Below, piece after piece: positions 45,558 through 57,052 of a DNA stretch of 64,000 nt. Position numbers and translations under genes: made by a program. The notes beneath the pieces are model-generated. The model did no database searches. It saw only the letters and a program-made list of their open reading frames with translations, and had not been told where the DNA came from. Positions within the stretch are counted from its first letter, which is position 1. Every line of letters begins with the position of its first letter. The DNA comes from Tubulanus polymorphus (lineage: Eukaryota > Nemertea > Palaeonemertea > Tubulaniformes > Tubulanidae): contig NC_134030.1 of NCBI RefSeq assembly GCF_964204645.1, positions 18,607,110-18,671,109 of the forward strand, given 5' to 3'.

Positions 45558-45563
45558 TTTATT
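45558..45563 (-). terminator. Polyadenylation signal AATAAA
   Basis: TTTATT on the plus strand, about 95 bp downstream of the stop of the minus-strand secreted protein. Confidence 0.5.
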
Positions 45564-45656
45564 ACAACCGCCCGGCCATAGTTCGCCTCATCTACCACCA
45601 TTTCATCTGGTCTTTGTATTTTTTCTTTGCCAGTGGCTTTGCGTTTGCTTTGGTCG

Positions 45657-46112
45657 TTACCTTGGCCTTGCCTTTGCCCGAGGCAGAAAAACCTGATCTG
45701 GGTTAGGTCTACGCCCAGCATGTGCGCTAAGGCCATCTATCGTGGTATAAGTTTTTCCCTCCACAGTGTTTCCACTCAGCGGAGTAGTAAGTGATCGCGC
45801 AGTGTTGCTTGTCCATTGATCAGACAGCTGTTCCGGAGTGGTTCCACTCTGCGGAGTAGAGAATGGTCCTGGAGTGTTGCTTGTCCATTGATCTGATATA
45901 TGATCGTCCTTTACTATATCTGCTGGGTCATTGTTCGTCGCTTTTACTTTCACTGTAGCTGGTCTTAACCTTCGAAAGTGGATCTGGTTCAGGTTTTCGC
46001 CAAGTCTGTGCACAGGGTCATCTACCATAATATTAGCAGCTCCCCAACTATGACTAAATTGAGCATGCGCAATTACCATCAGAATGGTCGCTAGCGCAAA
46101 AACCTTTAGCAT
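45657..46112 (-). CDS. Small secreted protein with two internal repeats, no cysteines
   Basis: 151 aa from ATG at 46,112. An upstream in-frame ATG at 46,223 would bury the signal peptide, so the internal start is preferred. MLKVFALATILMVIAHA is a clear signal peptide, probably cut before QFSHSWG. The mature part has two adjacent copies of a 24-26 residue unit starting SDQWTSNT (SDQWTSNTPGPFSTPQSG, then SDQWTSNTARSLTTPLSG), rich in Thr/Ser/Pro, and a basic tail ending LPRAKARPR. It has no cysteine. A minus-strand AATAAA at 45,558-45,563, about 95 bp past the stop, supports a complete 3' end; the stop also overlaps a CAAG-GTAACG that could act as a splice donor. It could be a peptide precursor (an RR site precedes LRPATV) or a matrix protein. 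The family is not recognised. Confidence 0.6.
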   Translation of the reverse strand: MLKVFALATILMVIAHAQFSHSWGAANIMVDDPVHRLGENLNQIHFRRLRPATVKVKATNNDPADIVKDDHISDQWTSNTPGPFSTPQSGTTPEQLSDQWTSNTARSLTTPLSGNTVEGKTYTTIDGLSAHAGRRPNPDQVFLPRAKARPR

Positions 46113-47080
46113 CGCGAATTTCTCTGAACGAAAAATTAACTGAAATTGGGAAATTTCGAATAGATTGAAAAGCGAAAAATTTTTTAAATATAGGTTTTTA
46201 AACATAGATTTAAACATAAACATATCTTAATATGATTTAAGGCGTTTAGCCGTACCACTTAGCAAATCAATAGGAACTCATAATGACTTAATGCCTTATT
46301 CACTTATCATAAGTTCGAAATTTGCTTATACGTTAAACGTTTCTACATTTACGTAATGAATGAATATGACTGAAGAGCTTGATGATAAAAGTTCTTTTTC
46401 AGATTATTCGTATTCTATCCCGAATATTTTGATTTTCGAGCTTCAAAATCCATTGAATTTGCATAATTCAGTTGCAAATAAACCCCCCATTGTGCGTGGT
46501 GGGTTGTCAGCAGCATTGGGAAAACGTGAAACTATTCATATCTGTGCTTATAGTCTAAGCTTTCAAATCAGTTTTAACCACAAACCTATGTATTTTTCGT
46601 GGCGTTTTATTGAAATTCGTTTTAACTTTTTTTTCACGAAAATTAATCGCCACTGGGCGACTTAAAGACCTTATGCAGAATTAGAACGAATGAATTATTT
46701 AGAATATTTATTCCTAAAGATAGAAAGGGTTTTCCTTAATTTGCAAAAATTAGTTGTCATTTTTTTTTCATCCGACCTCCCAAATTAGCGTGAGGACCAT
46801 AGCAACGCACTTAACACGGAATTTTGTAATTCGTAAATCGCGCGCGGTGACGTCAGTCCGGGAATACAGTACAAGCTGGAAGTTATCTGATACGCGCTAC
46901 ACGGGGCGCCGCTTATAATTTTCTCGTCAAAAACCACCAAAATCAGGATGTCAAGGCATTACCCGTAAAACTAACTTCTCATTGAAAATTGACGAATTCA
47001 ATTATTCAATCGAATTCAATTGATAAGTTTGTTTGCTTCTTTTTTGCCAAGTAACTTCTCGAATTGTAACAGGAAATATC
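46113..47080. other. Non-coding interval, nothing recognised
   Basis: AT-rich. The plus frame 46,360-46,665 has no protein signature. It ends at the AATATC target duplication of the Polinton derivative (47,075-47,080). Confidence 0.4.
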
Positions 47081-47165
47081 AGTAATTGGAAGATGGCGTT
47101 TTCATACCAGAGGACGAGAGGACGACACGTCACTCATCACCACAAGCAATTTTTTTCCCTAATGA

Positions 47166-48684
47166 ATGGGAGACAGTGAGTTCCGAACAGAAAAAAGTGA
47201 TGTTAATGAAAATCAATATTATTGTCCTTATTGTAAAAATCTAATAAATCTCGGCATGAAAAAACTGTAAATCATAAAAAAATGTTATAGATTTTGAGAG
47301 ACCAGTAAATTCCAATGAAAGAAAAGAACAATTAGAAAATATGAAAAAAGATGAAATTAAATGTAATGTTTGTAATGAATTTATAGCAAAAAGGAATTAT
47401 AAAAGACATCTCGAATCACAAAAACACCAACAAAATATAAATATAAATATTTTAGGAACAGAATATTTTGATGATAAACCTCAACAAGTAAAAAAACCAG
47501 TTTCAAACACTAAATCTATTTCAAATAAACCTTATATGGAAAACGTTAGAAATTATATCGATTCGCTAGAAATTAAAGATACAATTGAAATTTTAGAAAC
47601 ATTACGTAGTAAAATTGGTCCTGCAGCTATTATATTTAGATTTTTTAAAGGTGCAACAATAGAAGATTATAATAAATATATTAAGATAATGGAAAAAATA
47701 ATGGACTTTGTTACAGATGTTGAATATCCAAAAATTAGTATTTCTGGAAAAGTTAGTTTTATAAAATCAGAAGCAAAAATGGAGTATAATATTCAAACAC
47801 ATTCTGAAGAAATCATTTCAAAAACACAAATAAAAGAGAAATTAGAAAAAATATTTAATGAATTTAAAAGTCATATAGAAGAAAGATATTTTGAGGGTTC
47901 TGGTTTAACATTGAATGAAATTATATTTTTAGATTTAAATATTTATAGTACAAAAAGGAATAAAGCGTCAAAGAGTAATACAATGTTTAAAAATGATTCA
48001 AACTTTACAACAGAAAAGGATATTAAAGCATCATCTTATATTAAATTACCATTCACAACAAAAGCAGTATTAAATGTTCAAAATGAAGATAATAAATGTT
48101 TTCTATGGTCACGTATTAGTTGTTTACACCCAACTCAGGAAAATGTTTGTAGAATAACAGATTATCGGAAATATGAAACATTTTATGAAATTGATCAATA
48201 TCCAGTAACTATAAGACGGATTCCTAAAATAGAAAAAGTTAATAATTTAAAAATGAATGTATTAGAATTAATGCATTTACCAGAGACAAAAGGTGAAAAT
48301 GTTAAAGATTATACATTAGAAGCTTTATATTAAACAGAATATTATGATGAAAATGTTATAGATTTATTATACTATAAAAAAGATGAAAATGAACATTATA
48401 TGTGGTTAAAACAAATAGATTTATTCTTTAAAACAGAAAGTGATCACCATCGTAAAATTTATCTATGTGGAAAATGTTTATCTAAATTTATGACAGAAAA
48501 TGCGTTACTAAAACATAAAGAATCATGTGATAACAAAGATTTTTGCAAATTAATAATGCCAACAGAAAAATATTATAAATTGAAATTTACTAATTATAAA
48601 TTTAAAAATATAGTGCCATTTGTAATTTATGGGGATTTTGAATCGTTAAATAAAGAATTAACTGATCAACTGATCTTTATTTAA
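47166..48684 (+). pseudogene. N-terminal part of a protein-primed DNA polymerase B, broken
   Basis: An ATG at 47,166 opens a frame with a zinc-finger-like YYCPYCKN start that stops early, and the frame is lost before 47,341. From 47,341 one frame runs to 48,684 with a single in-frame TAA at 48,331-48,333. Visible features are a C2H2-type finger (CNVCNEFI...YKRHLESQKH), the region before the polymerase with SYIKLPFTTKAVLNVQNEDN and CFLWSRISCLHP, a second finger (CGKCLSKF...LLKHKESC), and finally FVIYGDFESL, the exonuclease I motif (D-x-E) of family B polymerases. The frame then enters the palindrome centre. The polymerase catalytic palm is absent. It is close in layout to Polinton and adintovirus polymerases, which are replication proteins. 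The family assignment rests on motif order and the element's termini. Confidence 0.75.
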
Positions 48685-49213
48685 CGATTCAAAATCTAAA
48701 GAATAAATCTATTTGTTTTAACCACATATAATGTTGATTTTCATCGTTTTTATAGTATAATAAATCTATAACATTTTCATCATCATAATATTCTGTTAAT
48801 TATAAAGCTTCTAATGTATAATCTTTAACATTTTCACCTTTTGTCTCTGGTAATTGCATTAATTCGAATACATTTATTTTTGTTGAGGTATATCATCAAA
48901 ATATTCTGTTCCTAAAATATTTTTATTTAAATTTTGTTGGTGTTTTTGTGATTCGAGATGTCTTTTATAATTCCTTTTTGCTATAAATTCATTACAAAAT
49001 TACATTTAATTTCATCTTTTTTTTATATTTTCTAATTGTTCTTTTCTTTCATTGGAATTTTCTAGTGTCTCGAATCTATAACTTTTTTTAATGATTTACA
49101 GTTTTTCCATGCCGAGATTTATTAGATTTATCAATGTATTTTTTACAATATGGACAATAATATTGATTTTCATTAACATCACTTTTTTCTGTTTGGAACT
49201 CACTGTCTGCCAT
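48685..49213 (-). pseudogene. Inverted, internally deleted second copy of the polymerase start
   Basis: On the minus strand an ATG at 49,213 begins the same N-terminal zinc-finger segment. Stop codons follow within about 45 codons. After two deletions the copy resumes near the region preceding the exonuclease I motif. Its breaks are at different places from those in the left arm, so the two arms decayed or were built separately. Confidence 0.7.
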
Positions 49214-49303
49214 TTATTAGGGAAAAAATTACTTGTGGTGATGAGTGACGTGTCGTCCTCTCGTCCTCTGGTATGAAAACGCCATATTCCAATTACTAAT
49301 ATC

Positions 49304-49779
49304 AAAATGTTAAAAAGAAAAAATTCCACCATTAGTCATCCGGACGAAACAATGATCTAAAATGGGTGAGAATAGTTAAGATAGGCCTAAGCGAAAACTT
49401 AAGAATCGGAGCCGGTTTTCACGAACGCGTGAACTGCAGTGTATGAATCAGTGAATATCTTTGACCTTGGTGGATTTATCAAACATGCAGAAAACTTCAG
49501 TCGTGCACAGTGTGTATGTACAGGTATAACAAGCACTTTTTCTACAGTAACTGCCTCGAGGCATTAAATATATGCGGATTGCTGAGTCGACTGCAGGCAA
49601 GTTTTATTCATCCCTCGATCTCTCGGTTCAGAGCTTAGTGGTAGGGTGGCTCTTGAGGAATGTCTGACTCGACAACACAAATTTTCTGATTGGATGAGGT
49701 CGCACCCTGATCGGGCCAATAAACGATTCTGCGAAACTAAAGGAGTTCCGTTCATTGTATCGTGTTGACGCTGTTCGGT
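49304..49779. promoter_or_regulatory. Upstream region of the first receptor gene
   Basis: Between the Polinton derivative and the receptor ATG. It has an ATTGG box (CTGATTGGATGAGG, about 49,687) and CCAAT (GGGCCAATAAACG, about 49,715) in the 100 bp before the start codon. No similarity to the region upstream of the second receptor copy is obvious beyond the last few bases. Confidence 0.35.
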
Positions 49780-52700
49780 ATGGATCGACTGAGAGCGCTG
49801 TTTCTAGCGTCGCTGATCGTCTGGCGAGTTAACATCGCACACGCTGATCTGTCTGACTCTGTGACGATCAGTTCGTCTTGTAACAACACTTGGTACCCCG
49901 TCGATTCTACGTCCGGTTACATCGTTTCACCGAATTACCCGTCGTTTACGCGCGGTGTTGAATGTCGTTGGTTCGTGAACAGTTCTTTACCGGGAACTTT
50001 CAACATCAAACTATACTACGACATCGAGCCGTCGATATTCTGTAGTGATAACTACCTTCTCGTTGATGGTTCGAATAACAGATTCTGCGGCGAAGGAGAA
50101 TATGGCATCCGCCGTAACGGTTTGATCTCGCCGGTGTTGTTTAGGAGTAACGTCGATGGTGCGCGAGGCAGTCGGGTTTATATAACATATCGTTATGAAC
50201 GAAATCGATTGAAAGTCAGCTGTGGTGTGACATTTACTACTCCCAGATTCAAGGAAATTATTACATCGGAGGGATACAAATATTCTATAAGCCATCTAGA
50301 GAATTGTCGTTTGTTCCTGGAATGGATGGGGATGCCATATGGTTTTGCGATGAACCTGACTTTGGTCAAGGTTAGCGTTAGAATGCATTTATCTGCTGAT
50401 CCCGCGAGGACTGGTAAAATCTACGACGGATGGAACAGCAGCAGTGAACCTATAGCTCTCATACCAGTACAAACCGGTCATCCAGCTTCATCATTCTATA
50501 CTAAGACAAGTAAAACTATTATCTCTCTGCTTGAATATAAACTGAATTTCGATTTTCAACTTTTGGTTCAGATGTATCAAATATCAGATTGGAACGTCAC
50601 TAATCCGTTAATCCAAATCTCTAATGACGAGTCTGGAGTGCTCATTCCTGATGACAACAGTTTACACGTAATAACCCGATCAAAACACTTACACTGCTGG
50701 TCTATCACAGTGCAGGTGTTACAGTACGTCGTCTTCAACTGGACACGTGATCTCAGCACATCCGGTGACGTCATTGGTGTATATAAACTAGAAGGGTTAC
50801 GCGTTGTAGGAACTGATATTTTACTCGGTTACAACTACCTGGAATCACTTAGTGTTAAATCTGACGGCTTTCTCGTCATACTGTGCGTTTTGATGAGCGC
50901 TGATGTGATGATGTCGAAACTAGAAATATCCTACAAAATCAATTTACTAACAATGGGTAATTTAGACGTTGGGAAATCAGTGGTAAGTACTTCATCGTGG
51001 TATCTGTACGAAAAATCAAAATGATGATGAAACGTAAGATTATTTCACGTCGATATGTATCCTGTGCACGTTTAGTTTTAATGAAATGCACCCATCCAAA
51101 TTGTCGTTCATATGAATCTACTTTTTGAAAGGTACAAACAAGCATATAACATCATAAGTAGCGATGATACATTCATATGATTTTGTATGTTGTCACAGGT
51201 ACGCGACCCGGAGGAATGTTTACAATCATACAGGATATTTCCGCTTGTAAAAAGAAAAACGTTGACGTATCGAGTGATCGAACATAAGTTGAAATGGCGA
51301 GTGGAAATATCGGAAAAACGATTTCAACTGGCTGTCTTATCGAGAAACTGCAAGCGAGCTGGATTTTATGTATATGATGGTGGCAATTTTACAGCTAGAC
51401 GCTATGGTCCGTATTGTCCTGGTGGTACCTATGGTCGGCCCGTCGTCAAGTTGATTACATCAGGAGGATCGGTTACTTTAGTAGGATACGCCTTCGACTG
51501 GGATAATCAGCTAACAGTCAAGACTAACAAACTTTCATGTATCGCGCTTCACGCTACTGATTGTGACGGGTATGTGTTAAAGCAGGGAGAAAATCGCCTT
51601 AAAACGACGTCAGACTGTATCGTGATTCTACCCGAAAACCGACGTCTTCTTTTAAGAAACATTTACATATTATCAGACCGCGAATATCAAATTGATCGAT
51701 GTGCTCCGGAATATTTTATATTCGCCGCGTGCCGGCCCTATATGAATGTCAGCAATAGTTTTATTACGGGAAATACCTCAACAAGAACTGTGTTAAACAA
51801 GGTATCATTTATTAGTCCTTATCCTTTTTTGAGACCTGAGCGATTTATCAAACTGAGACGAAAGTGCTATAGAACAAAAAGGGCCGGTCATAGCAGTTTA
51901 GTCCCTAAGGATGTGTGTGGACTTGTGCAATCGCCGAACTATCCGGGACCTGCCGGAATTACTGTTCAAAGAATATTCTATGCAGTCATTTATAGATATC
52001 ATTACGGAAAATTTCGTTATTACAAATTCGTAATCAAATACATTGAAATGATTGAATGCGTTAAACAATCCAGATACTCTAAAGAAGCAGTGTTGTTCGT
52101 ACAATACATAAGTGGAAAATTTACTAAAACCGAACACAAACAAACAATCTGTGGACGACACGCAGGGCATATACTTTACAGTCTGATGGCGTCCACACAT
52201 GAGTTTCAAGTGACCAACAGAATCCCAACATTTCGGATACAATACATTCTACAAGAATCATTCCCAATAAAAGACCACGAGAATAAGTGTGAGGCGGGAT
52301 TTCTATATTCGGGAATTTCATGCGTGAAATACATCACGGATGAACGATTGAATTGGGAGAATGCTGAATTGTACTGTAGACAGAAGTATGCGGGACATCT
52401 ACTAAGTATCAACTCAGAACAGGAGATGAATTCAATTAAACAGTTATTTGCTACAAAGCTTCTTTTAACTGCATATTCGAAGAGAGCACTCATTGTCTTG
52501 ATTGGATTGAAAAAACAGGTAAATCTAATTTAAGTTGCATAAAGGTATTGATAACATTATCGGGAGTTGGGATCTCAGAAGAAGAAATTTACAGGGGGAA
52601 TTAACGGCCTCAAGTCTTAACGGTCAAGTTTAATTTCGGCACTAACTGTTATTAGCCAATGATTTAGTTCGTACCAGACATTACGCATATTACTATACAA

Positions 52701-55700
52701 TTCTCTTTTTAGCCTGAAACCAGTTTTTACACGTGGAATGACGGCAAACCGTTGAGTTACACAGAGTGGTATAAACCAATAAATAACGACACGATACCGG
52801 ACGTACTTCAAGGGTTGATATCTTATGAAAGAAAACAACCGACAAATGACGTGAATATGCCGTGTACAGCGATGATACTGAATAATCCACGAGGATCAGC
52901 GAACTGGGTTCGATTCCCGTGTCAAATAGAAGAGGTTCACGTGCGATTCTTTTGTGAATCAGAAAGAAATGATATCAATAAAAGTATGGCTGGGATAGAA
53001 AATGATTCAAAACATAATATGATATCCCAAATTAAACAAGGTATTTTGAATAACAATACGCTGAATACAATGTGTGCAATAGGTTGGTTAGGTATAGATG
53101 GACAATGTTATCAGGTACTGACACGTTGGGAAAATAAGGAAACTTTTGACGTGGTTAGTGCAAGAGAAATGTGCCGTGAGGTACGCGGGGAAATAGGTAT
53201 AATACAGGACTTGACGCAAGCCAAGGAGATGATTTTCAGATTTCGTTATCAGCATCAATATGGCGCTATATTAACTTTGGATTCTAGCAAGCAGTGGATG
53301 ATAATGAAGCCATTTGTTACCAGGGATGAAATTACTTACGATCAGTCGGTTAATTGGGTAATGATACCCTGGGAAAATGCAAAAGACAAAATCCATTCTG
53401 TTTTGTGTTCCTATAATGTAACTGATGAAGAGTTGGCTTCTTTAAGTGGTTGTAAATCGTGGCAGTTTAAATGTAACGATCAAAGATGTATCAGCGACCA
53501 TCGCGTATGTGATACCAGACACGACTGTCGACACGGCGAAGATGAACTCAGTTGTACGGATATAAATTCATACAGTCAGTTTCAATGCTTTGATGGTGAG
53601 ATTGTTTCAATAAGTGGTTACTGTGATTTCATACAGGATTGTGTGGATGGTTCTGATGAGAATTCGTGTTTTCATCCCCCGTGTTTGTCCGAGGAATTTC
53701 GTTGCATCAGTGGTCAATGTGTCAGTGGGTCGAACAGATGTGACGGAGTAGCTAATTGTAAAGACAACTCCGATGAAATTGAATGCACCTCTCAACTATG
53801 TCAGGGGTTCCTATGTATCAGTGGGGACTGTATCAGTTCTCAGTTGTATCAGGATGGAGTCGTGGATTGCACTGGAACTCTCGAGGAAGATGAATTAGTT
53901 ACGAATCCTTATATTACAGTGAATCCTACGATATATTGCAATATTGAACACCACTGTACGACTAACTTCACAAATCTCTGTACAGAATCTAATGAACAAA
54001 GATGTTCTTTCGATTCTCCTCATTGCTATTCTAGACGTCACAGGTGTATTCTAGAACGAATGACAAATGGTTTCCCAGTTTGTAGAAACCTTGAGCACGT
54101 ATTGAAATGTGAAGAATTTGTATGCCCAGTTGGTACAGTGAAATGTCCAGCATCGTACTGTATACCTATCAGACAGGTGTGCGATGGTCGGTCAGATTGT
54201 CCTAATTCAGAAGACGAGCGAAACTGCGAGACTTTGTCATGTCCGGGAATGTTTAAATGTAGCCAGGAAAAGCGATGTATTCCACAGACTGAAGTTTGTG
54301 ATGGTGTTGTGAATTGTAAACATACAACTGATGACGAGGCTTTCTGTAACGTCACGTGTCCTAAAGGTTGTGAATGTCAAGGGCATTCGATCAAATGCAA
54401 CAATTCTCGGCTAACATATGTAAATGGAATTTTCCAAGCATCAACGCGAATTTTAATTTTGTCAAATAACCAAATTGTCTTGGACGTCTTTACATTTTCC
54501 CAATACGTTTATCTCCACATGCTCAACCTCACCGCCAATGAATTGTCTTACCTTTTACCAAACTCGTTCAAGAACCTGCATAACTTACATACATTAGACC
54601 TCACACACAATAACATAACATCATTATCCACAAATACATTTACTGGTCTGTATAGTTTGAAAGAGTTATTCATAACTGAAAACCCACTACGTCGTTTAGA
54701 GGATGACACCTTCCAAGATTTAAAGTCACTTCAGGTTCTTGATCTTCATGGACTTTCCTTGTTCGTGCTTGACAAATTCGTATTTAGAGGTCTATCTTCT
54801 TTACGATCGTTGAATATCAGTGGTAACAGAATACGTCGTATTTCACTATACACATTTTTTGGATTAACTACACTTGAGACCCTCGATATAACCGATAATT
54901 ACAAAGTCATTTCTGTAGATAGACAAGTTTTTGACAATGTAACGACATTAGCATTTCTAACGTCTGATGCTTATAAATTTTGCTGCATGGCTCCGAATGT
55001 TGACCAGTGCCTTCCCGAAGCTGATCAATTTTCCTCCTGTTCAGATCTTATTGGGAATACAGCTCTCAGAGCTATCATCTGGGTCATCGCTTCATGTAGT
55101 TTCTTTGCTAACGGATTTGTCATTTCCCTTCGCATTCGAGCGATTCGATTCTCCTCCTCAAATCCATCCTCAGACATCATCATTATAAACGTTGCTTTAT
55201 GTGATTTTATGATGTCTATATATTTGTTTCTGATCGCTGGATCCGATTACATATATAAGGGAATCTACTTTCTCCATTCAGAATCGTGGACGGACAGTGC
55301 GCTGTGTCGTCTTGCCGGGGTCGTGGTATCTATTTCGTGTGAAGGCTCATTGACATTCTTGCTCATAATGACGCGTCATAGATATTCAAATATCGTTAAT
55401 CCTTTTTCTGTGAGCCTGATTACATCTCCGAGATATGTGTCCATTATTTGCTGTATATGTTGGGTTGTCCTGGGCATTATTGCATTACTACCTCTTACAC
55501 CTGTCCCGTACTTCGGAAGCAATTTCTACGGCGCTACAGGGGTTTGTTTACCTATGAATTTGATTTCCATTGATGTCGATGCCTGGCATTATTCGTTCAT
55601 TATTTTTTCTCTGTCTACGTCAGTCATACTTGCTACGATAATGGTGACTTACGCGCAAATGTACAGGCTTGTATCTGGAAGCAGGTCTGGTTCAGGAAGA

Positions 55701-55961
55701 GCTGATCCTACCGAACTGATTTTGGCCCGCAGAAGTTTGGTGATAAATCTTTGTAATGTAATTTGCTGGTTACCGTTAATTATCGTTCAGTTTTGCGCGG
55801 TATTTCGGGTGGAAATACCGAATCAGGTAGCGGCTTGGCTTGGGGTTCTTTTCTTACCAATCAACTCGTCCCTTAATCCCTTTTTATATACAATACTGAC
55901 TATTGATATGAAGTCCATACGAGCAAAAGCTATGCGCCAAATGAATTGGGTGAACAAATGA
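49780..55961 (+). CDS. GRL101-like receptor: CUB / C-type lectin / LDL-A / LRR / 7TM
   Basis: A surface G-protein-coupled receptor of the LDL-A/leucine-rich-repeat (type C LGR, GRL101) group with an unusually large ectodomain. Coding exons 49780-50982, 51199-52518 and 52713-55961, all phase 0, give about 1,923 aa. Order: signal peptide MDRLRALFLASLIVWRVNIA (1-22); CUB 1 (about 34-140, SPNYP and CGEG marks); two or three CUB-like beta domains (141-630); CUB with CGLVQSPNYPG (636-755); C-type lectin domain (764-921, TWNDGKPLSYTEW and WVRFPC); a degenerate second lectin domain (961-1070); about seven LDL-A modules (1088-1386, five with good D-x-SDE-type ends); LRR N-cap CPKGCEC and about seven LRRs (1390-1590); a Cys hinge; seven helices (1626-1905) with TRHRY in place of DRY and NPFLY in helix 7; a tail of about 20 residues. 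Ligand unknown. A gene model joining all three exons is inferred from splice signals and domain continuity across exon 2/3. Confidence 0.9.
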
Positions 55962-56048
55962 AACATCTAGATTCCTTTTGCATAAGAATGCTACATTTTT
56001 CTTTACATTCAACACAATTCTAGTTCTTGTAGTAGTCATACGCATGGT

Positions 56049-56081
56049 TATATATAGTGTTAGTTATGACTAAAAAGAACG

Positions 56082-56151
<70 letters not shown>

Positions 56152-56184
56152 CGTTCTTTTTAGTCATAACTAACACTATATATA
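56049..56184. mobile_element. Foldback element with (TA)n centre in the receptor 3' flank
   Basis: TATATATAGTGTTAGTTATG + ACTAAAAAGAACGGG and its exact reverse complement flank a (TA)n of about 58 bp. The whole 136 bp is one hairpin, 88 bp after the receptor stop codon and so probably inside its 3' UTR. Confidence 0.8.
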
Positions 56185-56986
56185 CCCTTTCTTTTATATA
56201 TATATACTAGTCACGGATGAGATATATAGATTAACGGGTCACAGGCCCCGGATCGGTGGTACACTCCTGAAGTTTGTAGATAGATAACTACCAATAAACC
56301 ATTTTACAGTCGCTAGCCGCCATTTTGTTAGGGTACTTTTGTCCGGTAATGTTGGGTAGTTTCTCTTTTTTTTAAATCCAATTGTGATGCGTGTTTTATC
56401 ATATTTCATCGGTTTGTAGATGGATTTTGACAGTGTTAGTAGGGCCTGGCTAGTATTTCAGCTATGTAAAATTCATTTGCAACATGAGATTGATATAGAA
56501 ATCCGTGGCCAGTTTTTGCTGCGCGCATAGAAATTCAGGGTACTCAACTTTAAAGCTAGTTTTTTTTTTAAATAAATTTCCTTAAATTCTAGGAACTGTG
56601 CGCATTAACACAATTCAAGTGGAATTCATAGATATCTTGCCCAGTTTTCGTTGTTCTATGATTATTTAACTGCAGCGCGTCTATTGACATTCCGAGTTTC
56701 TGCGCTGTTTCAACTTTGTGTATTTTAGAATAAGGTGTTACTTGTTCTCATTTTCTGCAGTACCCGCAGATTGCAGCCAGCAAAATGACCCTTTACAATA
56801 ACGGATATCCCAAGGTCACTTCGACTTAGTCTCAAATTTTATGTGATAATCAAGCTAGTTTAGGCCTACCAGGGGTGCAATCATGTCGTCCACCAATCCG
56901 TCTACGAGAGAGGAGCGTATCGATCTGATTGTCAGCGTTAAATAAAAACGAACAGAGATTCGACTAATTAGATGTTAAATGGTGTT
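56185..56986. other. Non-coding interval between convergent genes
   Basis: A tiny frame, MSSTNPSTREERIDLIVSVK, at 56,883-56,945 ends on an AATAAA (56,942-56,947) and may be a gene or transposon remnant. It is not strong enough to call. Nothing else is seen. Confidence 0.35.
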
Positions 56987-56992
56987 TTTATT
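56987..56992 (-). terminator. Polyadenylation signal AATAAA
   Basis: TTTATT on the plus strand, 61 bp past the stop codon of the minus-strand cysteine-rich peptide gene. Confidence 0.6.
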
Positions 56993-57052
56993 GGATGTCA
57001 TCTCGATGATAATAGCAGAGAAACTGACAATTGCTTTCAAGCAATTTAACAC

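Larger units (their letters stand above)
47081..49297. mobile_element. Polinton/Maverick-derived inverted dimer, 2,217 bp
   Basis: The left end is AGTAATTGGAAGATGGCGTT and the right end is AACGCCATATTCCAATTACT, so the termini are 5'-AG...CT-3' as in Polintons. A perfect 6-bp direct repeat, AATATC, sits at 47,075-47,080 and 49,298-49,303, the duplication length typical of Polinton integrase. The outer 65 bp of the two arms differ at one base. Left arm 47,081-48,656 and right arm 48,674-49,297 are inverted copies of the same terminal region. The right arm lacks segments matching about 47,490-48,255 and 48,430-48,635. The coding sequence is much more AT-rich than the host genes around it. No integrase, ATPase or capsid gene is present, so movement needed proteins supplied by another element. 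Confidence 0.85.

Noticed and set aside
46010-46060. Adipokinetic-hormone/GnRH-type peptide at QFSHSWG in the minus-strand secreted protein
   Set aside because: The Trp is at the wrong distance from the N terminus and no amidation or dibasic cleavage site follows it.
54038-54355. Minus-strand frame of 105 codons in the receptor LDL-A region
   Set aside because: Antisense shadow of a strongly supported coding exon.
56883-56945. Short frame MSSTNPSTREERIDLIVSVK ending on AATAAA
   Set aside because: Only 20 codons; may be a remnant of a transposon or the last exon of something else, with no support either way.
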